Below are positions 1 to 8,659 of a DNA stretch of 64,000 nucleotides, in pieces. The position numbers and the translations under genes are program-made. The stretch covers positions 2,108,001 to 2,172,000 of the forward strand of contig NZ_CP040755.1 in the NCBI RefSeq assembly GCF_024585285.1. Reading direction: 5' to 3'. The DNA comes from Colwellia sp. M166 (GTDB lineage: Bacteria; Pseudomonadota; Gammaproteobacteria; Enterobacterales; Alteromonadaceae). Every line of letters begins with the position of its first letter. Position 1 is the first letter of the stretch. The notes under the pieces are model-generated. The model searched no databases, was not told the origin of the DNA, and worked only from the letters and a program-made list of their open reading frames with translations.

Positions 1-1445
1 TATATTGCAGCTTGGATATTAAAGCCTTCCACCTTTTCAGGATAAGCGGCTTGCCATTTTTTAGCGATACGCTCGGCCTGCTCAAAGTCACCCGTTTCAA
101 TAGCTAAATAAGCAATGGTTAATTCTGCTCCCTTCATATTTGGGTCTTGTTCGACAGCCTTTTCTAAGTCTTTAATACCTGAGGGGTCATTTAGCATTAA
201 TTTCAAAAAGCCCTCGCGCATATTACTTTCCGCAGAGGATGTTTCTTCACTAGAAGCTTGTGTGATTAACTTCTCAGATATCTCTTTTGCTTGTTCAAAT
301 GCGCCTATTTTTGCTAATTGAAAACTTAGCGAAGATAAAAAGTTGATATCGGCATCTGAAGTTGGGTTAAGCTCGCCTATACTTTCATTTAAATCAGTAA
401 CCAAACCAAGCTGTAGCTGGTTATAAGCAAACATTTTACGTGCTGGATGCTCTGGTGCTAGGTATCTCACTACTGGTTTTAAATGCATATAACTTTGTTC
501 ATAGCTATTTAAAAAGTAAGCACTTATACCCGCAATCAGTTGTAGGTAAGGTTTATTGAAATTACTCGTTAATGCTTTTTCTGCATGCATTTTTGCTGCT
601 TTATAATCTTTTGACTGAAACTTGACTGCTGCCTTGACATAATGAGCAAATGCTTGGTTAGGAAAGTTAGTTAAAATAGAGTCAGCATAGGCTTCTGCCT
701 CATCAAAGCGCTGTTCTTTTAACAAAGACTCCGTTAAGTAAATTGAGCCTATGCCTGACAAAGGCTGTAATTCAACATATCGAGCATAACTTTTACTTGC
801 TTGAACATAATCTTTTACGGCTGTTGATATTTGCCCTTGCAACATTAACGCATCAGGATTGTTAGGTGCTATGACCAATGCTTGAGCAATTAGTTTTTCA
901 GCATCTTCATGGGCATTATTAGCTAACTTTAAATAACTACTCGCTATCAAAGCATAGACATCGTTAGGCGCAGCCGTATTCGCTAATGCTGCAGCAGACT
1001 CAGCTACGACTTTATCTTCTGCTCTTAAAGCGGCTAAAACTTTATAAGCATAATATTGCGCTTTAGCCGTGTTCGATAATTTATCACTATGTTCGTCAAG
1101 AGATAAAATGCCTGTATCATCTTCAGTTAGTAAGTAGGCTCTAGCTAACGAAGGAACAACCTCATTATGAGGAAACTGTAAACTCAGGGCTTTTTCTAAT
1201 TCTTTCGCTGCATTGACACCGCTACCTTGATTTAAATAGCTTTGGCCAAGTAAATAACGCGCTTCTGCATTTTTTGGCTCTAATTGAATCGCATTTTTCA
1301 ATTCAATAATAACTTGATTTATTTGGCTTGTTTCGTTCAAGCTTTTGGCAGTAGCTATATGTGAACTCGCCGTTTGCTTTTCTCCGCAGCTAACGGTGCC
1401 GATTGACAGAATCAGTCCACATACAACAATTTTAATCAGTCTCAT
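1..1445 (-). CDS. prsT: PrsT: TPR-repeat lipoprotein of the XrtA/PEP-CTERM system, partial (C-terminus off the window)
   Basis: The frame is open from a start codon at 1445 to the window edge, so the C-terminus is missing. The N-terminus is a lipoprotein signal: short basic start, hydrophobic stretch, then lipobox TVSC at about residues 17-20. The rest is a run of tetratricopeptide repeats, with recurrent motifs such as LEPKNAEARYLLGQSYLNQG near residue 57 and APNNPDALMLQGQI further on. This matches the long TPR lipoprotein family PrsT (TIGR02917), which accompanies exosortase A and the PrsK/PrsR regulators, both present at 36.4-39.9 kb. A purine-rich AAAGGGA lies about 10 bases before the chosen ATG; an earlier ATG is out of frame. 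PrsT proteins probably act as periplasmic or outer-membrane scaffolds for polymer assembly; that role is inferred from context. Confidence 0.85.
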   Translation of the reverse strand, partial: MRLIKIVVCGLILSIGTVSCGEKQTASSHIATAKSLNETSQINQVIIELKNAIQLEPKNAEARYLLGQSYLNQGSGVNAAKELEKALSLQFPHNEVVPSLARAYLLTEDDTGILSLDEHSDKLSNTAKAQYYAYKVLAALRAEDKVVAESAAALANTAAPNDVYALIASSYLKLANNAHEDAEKLIAQALVIAPNNPDALMLQGQISTAVKDYVQASKSYARYVELQPLSGIGSIYLTESLLKEQRFDEAEAYADSILTNFPNQAFAHYVKAAVKFQSKDYKAAKMHAEKALTSNFNKPYLQLIAGISAYFLNSYEQSYMHLKPVVRYLAPEHPARKMFAYNQLQLGLVTDLNESIGELNPTSDADINFLSSLSFQLAKIGAFEQAKEISEKLITQASSEETSSAESNMREGFLKLMLNDPSGIKDLEKAVEQDPNMKGAELTIAYLAIETGDFEQAERIAKKWQAAYPEKVEGFNIQAAI

Positions 1446-1736
1446 GATATCATCCCTTTCAAGCCAAAGACTTTTGACCTAATTAATAGTTTTTATACGC
1501 TGCACAAAATTATGTCGCTCTAAGATTTATGCACTTTTATAACGATAAATATTAGCATAGTGCTGTTAAAGATAACATCCACTGATTTCAATTGTTTTCT
1601 CACCTACAACTACAAAATAAGGATAGTAATAACAAGCGACTAATGCATAACTCCGGCTAAAATAATAATTTCAGCATTCTTTAGAGTCTTTTGTATTAAC
1701 CCCTGATGACGGGCGTAAATGATAGCGCAGTAAGCA
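1446..1736. other. intergenic region upstream of prsT
   Basis: This AT-rich gap of about 290 bases lies between the 3' end of the glycosyltransferase gene at 1737 and the start of prsT; both are on the minus strand. I looked for a -24/-12 sigma-54 promoter for PrsR on the minus strand and found no convincing TGGCAC-N5-TTGC element. No RNA gene or strong terminator was recognised. Confidence 0.4.
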
Positions 1737-2792
1737 TTAATTATTTTCATAAATTTGTGCGTATTTCTTAGCTGATGATTCGATCGAGAAATTAGCATTA
1801 ATATAATTAAAAGCTGCTTCAGCTAGAGGCTCGAGAATATGTTTATCTTCTACAATATTTGCAATAATTTCAGCTAACTTTGCATTATCATCGTATTCGA
1901 ATAGCCAACCTGTTTGTTGCTCTAAAACAAGTTTAGGATTCCCTCCAACTTTTGTCGCAATCACAGGTATTTTATTTGCCATAGCCTCAATGATCACCAT
2001 CGATAAACCTTCAGTCTCAGAGCAAACGACCAAAACATCCATATTGGCATAAATATTTTCCCTATCGTTTACCATGCCATGGAAATTAACAGTTATGTTT
2101 GGTAAATTTTTAGCACGATAATCCTTTAAAGTCGTCGAACATTCACCGTCACCAAAAAAATTGACGACTATATTCTTCTGTACTTCTTCAGTTAGTCTCG
2201 TTAATGCTTCAAGTAAACAAAATTGATTTTTTAGTGGGATCATTCTCCCCACAGAACCAATGTGTACTTTTTCTGAACTAGCTCTTTTAAAGTCCGTGGT
2301 TTTAATTAACACTCCATTATCGATAACCAAGCATGGCGTTTTTGTCCATTGGTGAAAATTTTGAAAATTCTCCATACCTTCTGTCGAAACAAACGTTATC
2401 GCACTAATAAACGGCTGCATCTTCACGTGTAGATTCTTCCATAGTCTCCCAATAAGTGGCGCTGCGCCATGTCGGGTATAAATGATTTTTCCTTTCAAGC
2501 AAAAGGCAACCACCTGAAGAAACTTTAAAGCGTAAGGGCTATGAACATGCACAATATCCATTGCTCTAATCTGCAAAGTTACTTGAATGAGTTTAAATAT
2601 AGGTGAATGATTAGTACTAAAAAATATGATCCCATGAGCATCACATTCTGACTCTAGTTGCTCTCCCGGACGCCCTAAAGAAATGATTATTGGATTATGC
2701 CCTTGTGATTTTTGGCTACGGCACAAATCAATTACAAATCGTTCGGCCCCTCCAACTTGCAAACTGCTTAGAATATGTGCAATATTTAACAT
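1737..2792 (-). CDS. family 4 glycosyltransferase, exosortase A-associated
   Basis: A GT4 (GT-B fold) glycosyltransferase of about 351 residues, cytoplasmic or peripheral at the inner membrane, predicted to add a sugar from a nucleotide donor to the lipid-linked repeat unit. Family signs are the glycine-rich N-terminal loop LQVGGAERFVIDL, the HIGSVGRMIPLKNQ start of the second domain, and the donor-binding SETEGLSMVIIEAMA, which carries the E-x7-E pattern. It resembles the PEP-CTERM-associated sugar transferases (TIGR03088-like). The open frame extends 7 codons upstream to a TTG, but the ATG at 2792 aligns with the start of the paralogue at 8637-9707, so it is preferred. The paralogue shares the motifs YTRHGAAP, VDNGVL, FGDGEC and VGGNPKLV. 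The sugar specificity cannot be read from the sequence. Confidence 0.85.
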   Translation of the reverse strand: MLNIAHILSSLQVGGAERFVIDLCRSQKSQGHNPIIISLGRPGEQLESECDAHGIIFFSTNHSPIFKLIQVTLQIRAMDIVHVHSPYALKFLQVVAFCLKGKIIYTRHGAAPLIGRLWKNLHVKMQPFISAITFVSTEGMENFQNFHQWTKTPCLVIDNGVLIKTTDFKRASSEKVHIGSVGRMIPLKNQFCLLEALTRLTEEVQKNIVVNFFGDGECSTTLKDYRAKNLPNITVNFHGMVNDRENIYANMDVLVVCSETEGLSMVIIEAMANKIPVIATKVGGNPKLVLEQQTGWLFEYDDNAKLAEIIANIVEDKHILEPLAEAAFNYINANFSIESSAKKYAQIYENN

Positions 2793-2919
2793 ACTTAATT
2801 TTGACCAGAACAACGATAAAACAAGTGCCTATACATTAACATAACTGTAACAATGTCAAGACTTAAATAAACAGGTTTTCTAAAAAATTCCTATATTATT
2901 TTTTATTCGCTTCGAGAAA

Positions 2920-3852
2920 ATGTTAAAAATGATTAACTTAAAAAATAGCAGTATTGGAATTATATTATTTGGAGAGCATCAAATTATAGAACAGTGGCAG
3001 GCACTAACCCAAGGTTATGATAATTTTTCTGTTTGTCGAACTAATAAAGAGTTATCAAAATTTAATGCCAATGAACATCTTGTTATCTATTTCAACACTA
3101 ACACTCGAAGGGCGATACAAACAGCATTAAAAATAAAACTTAAAGGCTTTAAAATTATCAAGTTTTGGACTGGTACCGATGTTTCCAACTTAAATAAATT
3201 ACCATTTTTCAAAAAAACACTTTCGATATTTCTTTTAAATAAACTGATTAAATTACACTTAACTAACAGTACATGGTTAAGTGAAGAGTTAAAAGTTCTA
3301 AGCATAAAGTCAAAACATTGGATATCCCCTACACCATTATATTTCGATGCTAAAAAGACACTTCATGACGAATTAATTTCGAAAGAAAAAATTGTTTTAA
3401 TATACACAAATGAGGGTAGAGAGTGGTTATATAACGCTGAGTTAATGCTCGATATTGCTAAATCAACACCGCAGTTGAAGTTTATTTTCATTGGTAATAA
3501 CGCTTTAAGAACAACTGATTTACCTAATGCGGAATCCCTAGGCGTTGTTAACCAAAACACAATGATCGAGCTTTATAAAAAATCCCATATACTTCTAAGA
3601 GTTACCGAACACGATGGTTTTCCTCGAATGATTATAGAAGCGTTGTATTTTGGCTTAAATGTCGTTTTTAATAATGTGATACCTCATACAACCTTATGTA
3701 CAAAAAACAGAAAAGAGATTATAGAAAAGCTTGTATCAAAAGAAATAGAGACAGTGAATTTTTCAGGCAGAGACTATGCACTAAAAACGTTTTCAGCTGA
3801 GCAATGGGTAAGCCAAATCCAGTATTATTCAGCGCAATTAAATAAGCGATAG
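2920..3852 (+). CDS. glycosyltransferase, GT4-like, poorly conserved
   Basis: A 310-residue protein with a two-domain GT-B look. The first half has alternating hydrophobic strands and no membrane segment. The C-terminal half has IFIGNNALR followed by the acceptor-side motif TEHDGFPRMIIEALYFGLNV, which fits the donor-binding E-x7-E region of GT4 enzymes. It starts 6 bases before the next gene's ATG region (stop at 3852, next ATG at 3859), so the two are probably co-transcribed. It is shorter than typical GT4 enzymes (about 370) because the N-terminal Rossmann domain is reduced. Base composition is very AT-rich, like the rest of the locus. The assignment as a glycosyltransferase is fairly safe; the substrate is unknown. 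Confidence 0.7.
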   Translation: MLKMINLKNSSIGIILFGEHQIIEQWQALTQGYDNFSVCRTNKELSKFNANEHLVIYFNTNTRRAIQTALKIKLKGFKIIKFWTGTDVSNLNKLPFFKKTLSIFLLNKLIKLHLTNSTWLSEELKVLSIKSKHWISPTPLYFDAKKTLHDELISKEKIVLIYTNEGREWLYNAELMLDIAKSTPQLKFIFIGNNALRTTDLPNAESLGVVNQNTMIELYKKSHILLRVTEHDGFPRMIIEALYFGLNVVFNNVIPHTTLCTKNRKEIIEKLVSKEIETVNFSGRDYALKTFSAEQWVSQIQYYSAQLNKR

Positions 3853-3858
3853 CACAAA

Positions 3859-4683
3859 ATGAGAAAAACCTCTGTTATTATTCCCTTCTATAATAATGAT
3901 GATTATATTGAAGAGTGTATAAACTCTGTTCTACAACAAACTTGTCAGCCCAAAGAAATCATTGTCGTTAATGATGGTTCATCAAGTAAAAGTCGACAGT
4001 TTTTAGCACAACTTAGCGATAAAGTTACAATTATTGATCACGACGTCAACCTTGGTATAGCACAGGCTAGAAATACAGGCGCTAAAAATTCAACGGGTGA
4101 ATATCTAGCATTTTTAGATGCTGACGATATTTGGCAAGCTGAAAAGAATCAACAACAAGAACATTTATTAATAAATAACCCTGAGTTAGCCGGTTGCCAT
4201 ACTGGCGTGAATATATTTTCACAAGACATGAATATCATTGAGACATGCCTTAATAAGCCAAAGATATTAGATTTAAAAAATAGTGCGATAGAATCACATG
4301 TAGTGCCCTCTAGCTTCATGATAAGAAGAAGTATTTTTCTAAAAGTAGGAGGGTTTGACCCAAAAGTTAGAGTGGAAGATTATGATTTATTTCTAACGCT
4401 GATAACAAATCATTATCTAATCCAATTTATACCCGAAGCATTAACATGGCTGCGAAGAGATAATCATGGTAATGAATCTGCAAAATGGCAGTTTATCTTT
4501 TATGGCCGAAACGACATTTTAAAAAAACACGGCTACACACTATATAAGCACAATGGCTTACTCTCATTATTAAACTTTTTGCAACGTACCTGTGAACTCT
4601 CACGTTGGCGAGCTAAGGGACCTATAAATGTTATATTTATGATCCTCTCATTTATTTTGCCTAAAGCAAGATCAAATGAGTAA
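3859..4683 (+). CDS. family 2 glycosyltransferase
   Basis: A 274-residue GT2 (GT-A fold) enzyme. The N-terminus has the classic start SVIIPFYNNDDYIEECINS, followed by IIVVNDGSS, in which D contacts the nucleotide. The metal-binding DxD equivalent is FLDADDIW near residue 90. The motif GGFDPKVRVEDYDLFL near residues 165-180 supplies the catalytic ED pair. There are no trans-membrane segments, so it is a soluble or peripheral enzyme working on the undecaprenol-linked glycan. It follows the GT4-like gene by 6 bases and precedes xrtA by 94 bases. The acceptor and donor cannot be deduced. Confidence 0.88.
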   Translation: MRKTSVIIPFYNNDDYIEECINSVLQQTCQPKEIIVVNDGSSSKSRQFLAQLSDKVTIIDHDVNLGIAQARNTGAKNSTGEYLAFLDADDIWQAEKNQQQEHLLINNPELAGCHTGVNIFSQDMNIIETCLNKPKILDLKNSAIESHVVPSSFMIRRSIFLKVGGFDPKVRVEDYDLFLTLITNHYLIQFIPEALTWLRRDNHGNESAKWQFIFYGRNDILKKHGYTLYKHNGLLSLLNFLQRTCELSRWRAKGPINVIFMILSFILPKARSNE

Positions 4684-4777
4684 GCTAAACCGTATGTGTC
4701 TATAGGAAAAACAAGTATCACTGATTAGATATTCTCGGTAGTATTAACGTTTACAATATAGATATTTAAGACAAATA

Positions 4778-6139
4778 ATGACTAAAGCGACTTTTTTTGA
4801 CATAACAACAGCCAACAAGCCCCTTATCGGTATATTTGTCCTTTTTGCTGCTATTTGTGCGTTGAACACTCCTATTCTGGTCACTTTATGGCGGCATGGC
4901 TTTGATGATGGCACATACTCTCATGCTTTCCTCGTACCTTTTATTAGTCTCTATCTCTATTACCAGCTATCGTTAAGTGGAAAATTGCAATTTCGAGAAA
5001 CACTAGCCATTTCTCCCGCCATCTCTTTACTCATAAGTTGCTATTTATTATTTGTCACCAGTAACGCTCAAATAAGTATTGGTTATTGGGGGGCATTATT
5101 AGCCGTATGTATAACCAGTGTTAATATGCTTTACAAATTCAATTGGAGCATTGTATTTCCTGCCGCTTTTTTAGTTTTTATCTTACCATTTTGGGGTCTA
5201 CTGGTCCCTTTATTACAAAGCTTATCAATAACGGCTGTAACTTATATTATGAGTTTTACAGGCGTACCAACCTATGTCGAGGGTAACTTTGTCACTATTC
5301 CCGCAGGAGTATTCGAAATTGCAGACGGTTGTAGTGGTTTAAGATACATGATTGTTTCACTCGCGATTGGTACACTTTTTATTTTTCTTAATATAAAAGA
5401 CACTAAACGAGCCATCTTATTTTTATCTCTCACAATATTCGGCGCATTACTGACTAATTGGATAAGAATCACCGCACTTATTTTAATCGGTGAATATACC
5501 AATATGGAAAGCAGCTTAATGGAAGACCATAATACTTTTGGCTGGTATCTTTATGTGCCATTTATGATTTTACTTTTTACTTGGGGTGGTCGACTGGCTA
5601 GTCCTGCTTTACCCGTAAAAGAAACAGGTTCTTTTACGAATAATAATGCCGCTCCATCTGTACTAATTTTTACCATTTTCGCGCTTATAGTTTCATCAGT
5701 TTCACTAAAAGCACTGATTTCTCCCACTATAAATAACTTACAAGAAAATCAGTCACCTATAAAGCAGCCACAACCTCAACGTTTATTTTATTATTCTGTA
5801 GAGCATATTGTCACTGACAACTCAGATGATATGACTACTTATAATATATATTCATTTAATCAAGATGATTTAGATAGTAAAGCGACATTCTTCGGCAATG
5901 AATTAATTCCGAAAGAATGGAAAGTTAAAAGCAGTCATATTGAAGATGATTGGCAAGTATTTTTTGTTTATCAAGGTAGTAAAAACGCTATTGTCAAAGT
6001 TAGCTATGAAATAGCACTGAAGAGGTCAGCAACACCAAGACAGTTCAAGCTGAATAGACTTATGACAGGGCTAATAAGTATCGAAAAAAGTAAACTCCAC
6101 TGGAAGTTTATACTATGTAAAACAAGCTGTGATGCTTAA
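4778..6139 (+). CDS. xrtA: exosortase A with C-terminal EpsI-like domain
   Basis: XrtA (EpsH) is a multi-span inner-membrane cysteine transpeptidase-like enzyme that recognises PEP-CTERM tails on exported proteins, cuts them and passes them on for surface attachment. About eight membrane helices cover residues 15-275. The catalytic residues are visible: Cys185 in ADGCSGLRY, Arg230 in TNWIRITAL and His251 in EDHNTFGW. After a further helix near 295-312, residues 320-453 form a soluble extension that fits the EpsI-type domain often fused to or adjacent to exosortase A. The gene stop overlaps the stop of the convergent gene at 6136 by four bases. The XrtA subtype is supported by the accompanying PrsT, PrsK, PrsR, tyrosine kinase, ATPase and beta-barrel partners. 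No PEP-CTERM substrate is encoded in this window. Confidence 0.93.
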   Translation: MTKATFFDITTANKPLIGIFVLFAAICALNTPILVTLWRHGFDDGTYSHAFLVPFISLYLYYQLSLSGKLQFRETLAISPAISLLISCYLLFVTSNAQISIGYWGALLAVCITSVNMLYKFNWSIVFPAAFLVFILPFWGLLVPLLQSLSITAVTYIMSFTGVPTYVEGNFVTIPAGVFEIADGCSGLRYMIVSLAIGTLFIFLNIKDTKRAILFLSLTIFGALLTNWIRITALILIGEYTNMESSLMEDHNTFGWYLYVPFMILLFTWGGRLASPALPVKETGSFTNNNAAPSVLIFTIFALIVSSVSLKALISPTINNLQENQSPIKQPQPQRLFYYSVEHIVTDNSDDMTTYNIYSFNQDDLDSKATFFGNELIPKEWKVKSSHIEDDWQVFFVYQGSKNAIVKVSYEIALKRSATPRQFKLNRLMTGLISIEKSKLHWKFILCKTSCDA

Positions 6140-7662
6140 TCTTTAGACCTGTGTTGTTTATTTTCGGTTAAAAGCAGGTCAACTAGCCAAGGAAGGTCAC
6201 TAGTGCTTGAAAACGTCCAACTAAATCTTCTAGGAGGCTTAAAAATCCACGTATTAGTGCTATTTTTAGATTTAGCACGTTCAAAACTCTTTTTGCATTG
6301 TTGAATAAATACCGAAAATAATTCCGTAAACAACAAATCATCTACTTTATTTACACTTTTTATATAAGCAGCTTTCCCTAATAAACCAGCGACGTCACAA
6401 GTATGTTGATGATCAGTCCATTGATCATTACTTTCATACCTTGGGTTTTCTAATGCAACCAGGTATTTAGGTATCACTATATTGTCCACTTTCTCATTAC
6501 CCCAATATATACCATGGTTGAGAACAAAATCACCAAAGACCTCTATTAATGAGGCCGCTCGCGTATCTCCAGTCAAACGATAATATCGCCATAAAGCATC
6601 ACTAAGCAATGACATCATCCATGGAGAGCACGTTGCAGAATTACCTCCTTGCCCTTCATGAGACTTATAAGTGTGTTGTGGACAACCGACTAAATTCCAA
6701 TCACTGACCGGATTAAATGTCATTGCTACGGTTGCATCGATGATTTGATTAATGCGCTCCAACGCAGAAACCTCACCAGTTAATTCCCAATAAGAAATAG
6801 CTGCATTTAGTGCTGCTGCTTGGTTACGCTCGGTCCAGAAACCTCTTGCGAGATTGTATTCTGGCTCCCAAGTTAAAGAATTAAGGTATACCTTTGTTAA
6901 AGCTTCTCGAGCTTTATCATCAGCACTAAGTAAATATCGGTACAGAAGTCCCTTAGGCATCGAGTACTTAACATCATTTTTATCAATAAGCTTAAAAAGG
7001 CCATTTTGATCAATATTCTCAATGTAATATTTTGTTAAAAAATTAGCTTTTTCTAACCAATCGTTATTATTAGACATAATAAAAAGCTGATAAATAGCTT
7101 GAGGCTTATCATAAAGCCATTGCGAAGCTCTTTTCATTGGGTAACCATTTTTAGTCAAAGCTGTATGATCTGTAAAATAGTTAGCATAAGCTGATAATGG
7201 CTCAACATACCATGCCGAGTTTAAAGCCGACGATTTTGGGTGCAATAATAAAGCTTGTGCCAACCAATTTGACGACGGAAAAATAAGGTTTAAATGTTCT
7301 TGTACAACTAAGTCATGATCGCTGGCTTTTAATTTTTCATTATCCCATTCGAGTGTGAGTGAAACGTTATCCCCTGGCCTTTGATCAACTTCAAGCAGTA
7401 ATAATCTAATATACTTCTTTCCTGCTAACGCCGGCCAACTATTAAATACTTCGTATTTAATAGTAATATCCGTATCCATCTCAGTTAATTGAATAGTGGC
7501 ATCAACTGTAATTAAACGATTAGGCACCGGCAGTAACAGTTGTGTTTTATCTTTAGTTAAAGATACTTGAAAGGTTATAGCTTCTTTTGCGATAGTGCTT
7601 CCGAAAAAAAGCACTATTGTGATAAGAGATAGGAACCTAATAAACCAGATCATATTATTCAC
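6136..7662 (-). CDS. exported protein of unknown function with putative alpha-toroid glycan-active core
   Basis: A 508-residue protein with a cleavable signal peptide (hydrophobic residues 5-22, likely cut after STIA). A short beta-rich region is followed, from about residue 175, by a helical-repeat region like the (alpha/alpha) barrels of polysaccharide lyases and glycoside hydrolases. Motifs shared with the lipoprotein at 25176-28931 are FWTER (275-279), SHEGQGG (334-340), SPWM (346-349), HQHTCDV (418-424) and PPRRF (476-480); their conservation suggests an active or binding site. I do not recognise a named family. The start overlaps the stop of the upstream gene by 8 bases, so it is the last gene of the operon 9707-6136. 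Either Met1 or Met4 could be the start. A role in trimming or modifying the exopolysaccharide in the periplasm is inferred, not shown. Confidence 0.7.
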   Translation of the reverse strand: MNNMIWFIRFLSLITIVLFFGSTIAKEAITFQVSLTKDKTQLLLPVPNRLITVDATIQLTEMDTDITIKYEVFNSWPALAGKKYIRLLLLEVDQRPGDNVSLTLEWDNEKLKASDHDLVVQEHLNLIFPSSNWLAQALLLHPKSSALNSAWYVEPLSAYANYFTDHTALTKNGYPMKRASQWLYDKPQAIYQLFIMSNNNDWLEKANFLTKYYIENIDQNGLFKLIDKNDVKYSMPKGLLYRYLLSADDKAREALTKVYLNSLTWEPEYNLARGFWTERNQAAALNAAISYWELTGEVSALERINQIIDATVAMTFNPVSDWNLVGCPQHTYKSHEGQGGNSATCSPWMMSLLSDALWRYYRLTGDTRAASLIEVFGDFVLNHGIYWGNEKVDNIVIPKYLVALENPRYESNDQWTDHQHTCDVAGLLGKAAYIKSVNKVDDLLFTELFSVFIQQCKKSFERAKSKNSTNTWIFKPPRRFSWTFSSTSDLPWLVDLLLTENKQHRSKD

Positions 7663-8659
7663 CGACCTGTAATGACGTCATTACAGGTCGGTGATCTCCG
7701 CCAAGGGATGCAAGTATTTTCACATGCTTCGCTGTTATATTTTCAGAGTATAAAATATGGTCAATACGAAAGCTTAAAAAGGGAACTCCCTGCCAATTAA
7801 TATATTGCGTATGGTTAAAACCCAAACCACGCTCGTTAATTGCATTACTAAGCCATGAAAAGTTCGCTACATAGATAGGATCATCGTCAGGCATATTAAA
7901 ATCCCCGGCGATAATTACATTAGTTTTTCCTTTTACTGTCTCACCAAAAATAGTAGCTTCTAGCTCTCGATTATCAGCCTTCTCGATTGCTCTACCATTT
8001 AACCTACCCAATTTTATAATATCTAGCAGCACCTCTCTCGGCGTTTCAAAGTGAACATTTGATACGTTGATATTTTGCTCATTAATCACGACTGAATACG
8101 ACACTGCAAAATTTCCAAAGCCATTAAGCATACTTCGACTTAATGATACTGTGCGCTCGAATGGATACTTACTCAGCAAACAAAGGCTACCTTCACAATC
8201 TGTAAACTCATAATCAGCATTAAGTTCATCAATTGATTTAGATTTTATTTCCTGCAATAAAAGTAAATCTGGTTGATAGTATTTAATCACTTGCTTCAAT
8301 TTAATTAATTGACTGCCTTCACCCATATTTACGGTAACAACTCTAATGTTCGTATGTCCTTCCTTATTGAAATTGAATACATTAGGTACTTGGAAATCAG
8401 AATAAACAATAGCAATATAAAACAATACTGGGAGCATATAACGCTGACGTTTACCAAGAAACTGCCAGAAAGTTAACAATATAAAAATTAAGGAAATTAA
8501 CCACCAACGAGGCGCAAATATAATTAAGTGTTCGAGCATTAAAAGTGAATCGAAATTTGCCCAGATAGGTAAACTAAAAACGACAACACTTGCCAAAAAG
8601 CTAATGCTAAAGACAACAATTGCAATTACTTTGATACTACTTTTGATATATTTCTGCAT
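7655..8659 (-). CDS. membrane-anchored endonuclease/exonuclease/phosphatase-fold protein
   Basis: A 334-residue protein with two or three N-terminal membrane helices (about 10-32, 45-63, 73-88) and a C-terminal EEP domain. The metal-dependent phosphoesterase motifs are complete: Asn111 in VTVNMG, Glu137 in LLQEIK, His203 in NVHFE, Asp253/Asn255 in AGDFNM, Asp300-His301 in RIDHIL and Asp322-His323 in GGDHRP. The family includes nucleases and lipid/sugar phosphatases. A membrane-tethered member inside a polysaccharide operon more likely acts on a phosphorylated lipid or sugar than on DNA, but that is inference. It overlaps the upstream glycosyltransferase by 23 bases and the downstream exported protein by 8 bases, indicating tight co-expression. 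Confidence 0.85.
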   Translation of the reverse strand: MQKYIKSSIKVIAIVVFSISFLASVVVFSLPIWANFDSLLMLEHLIIFAPRWWLISLIFILLTFWQFLGKRQRYMLPVLFYIAIVYSDFQVPNVFNFNKEGHTNIRVVTVNMGEGSQLIKLKQVIKYYQPDLLLLQEIKSKSIDELNADYEFTDCEGSLCLLSKYPFERTVSLSRSMLNGFGNFAVSYSVVINEQNINVSNVHFETPREVLLDIIKLGRLNGRAIEKADNRELEATIFGETVKGKTNVIIAGDFNMPDDDPIYVANFSWLSNAINERGLGFNHTQYINWQGVPFLSFRIDHILYSENITAKHVKILASLGGDHRPVMTSLQVGE

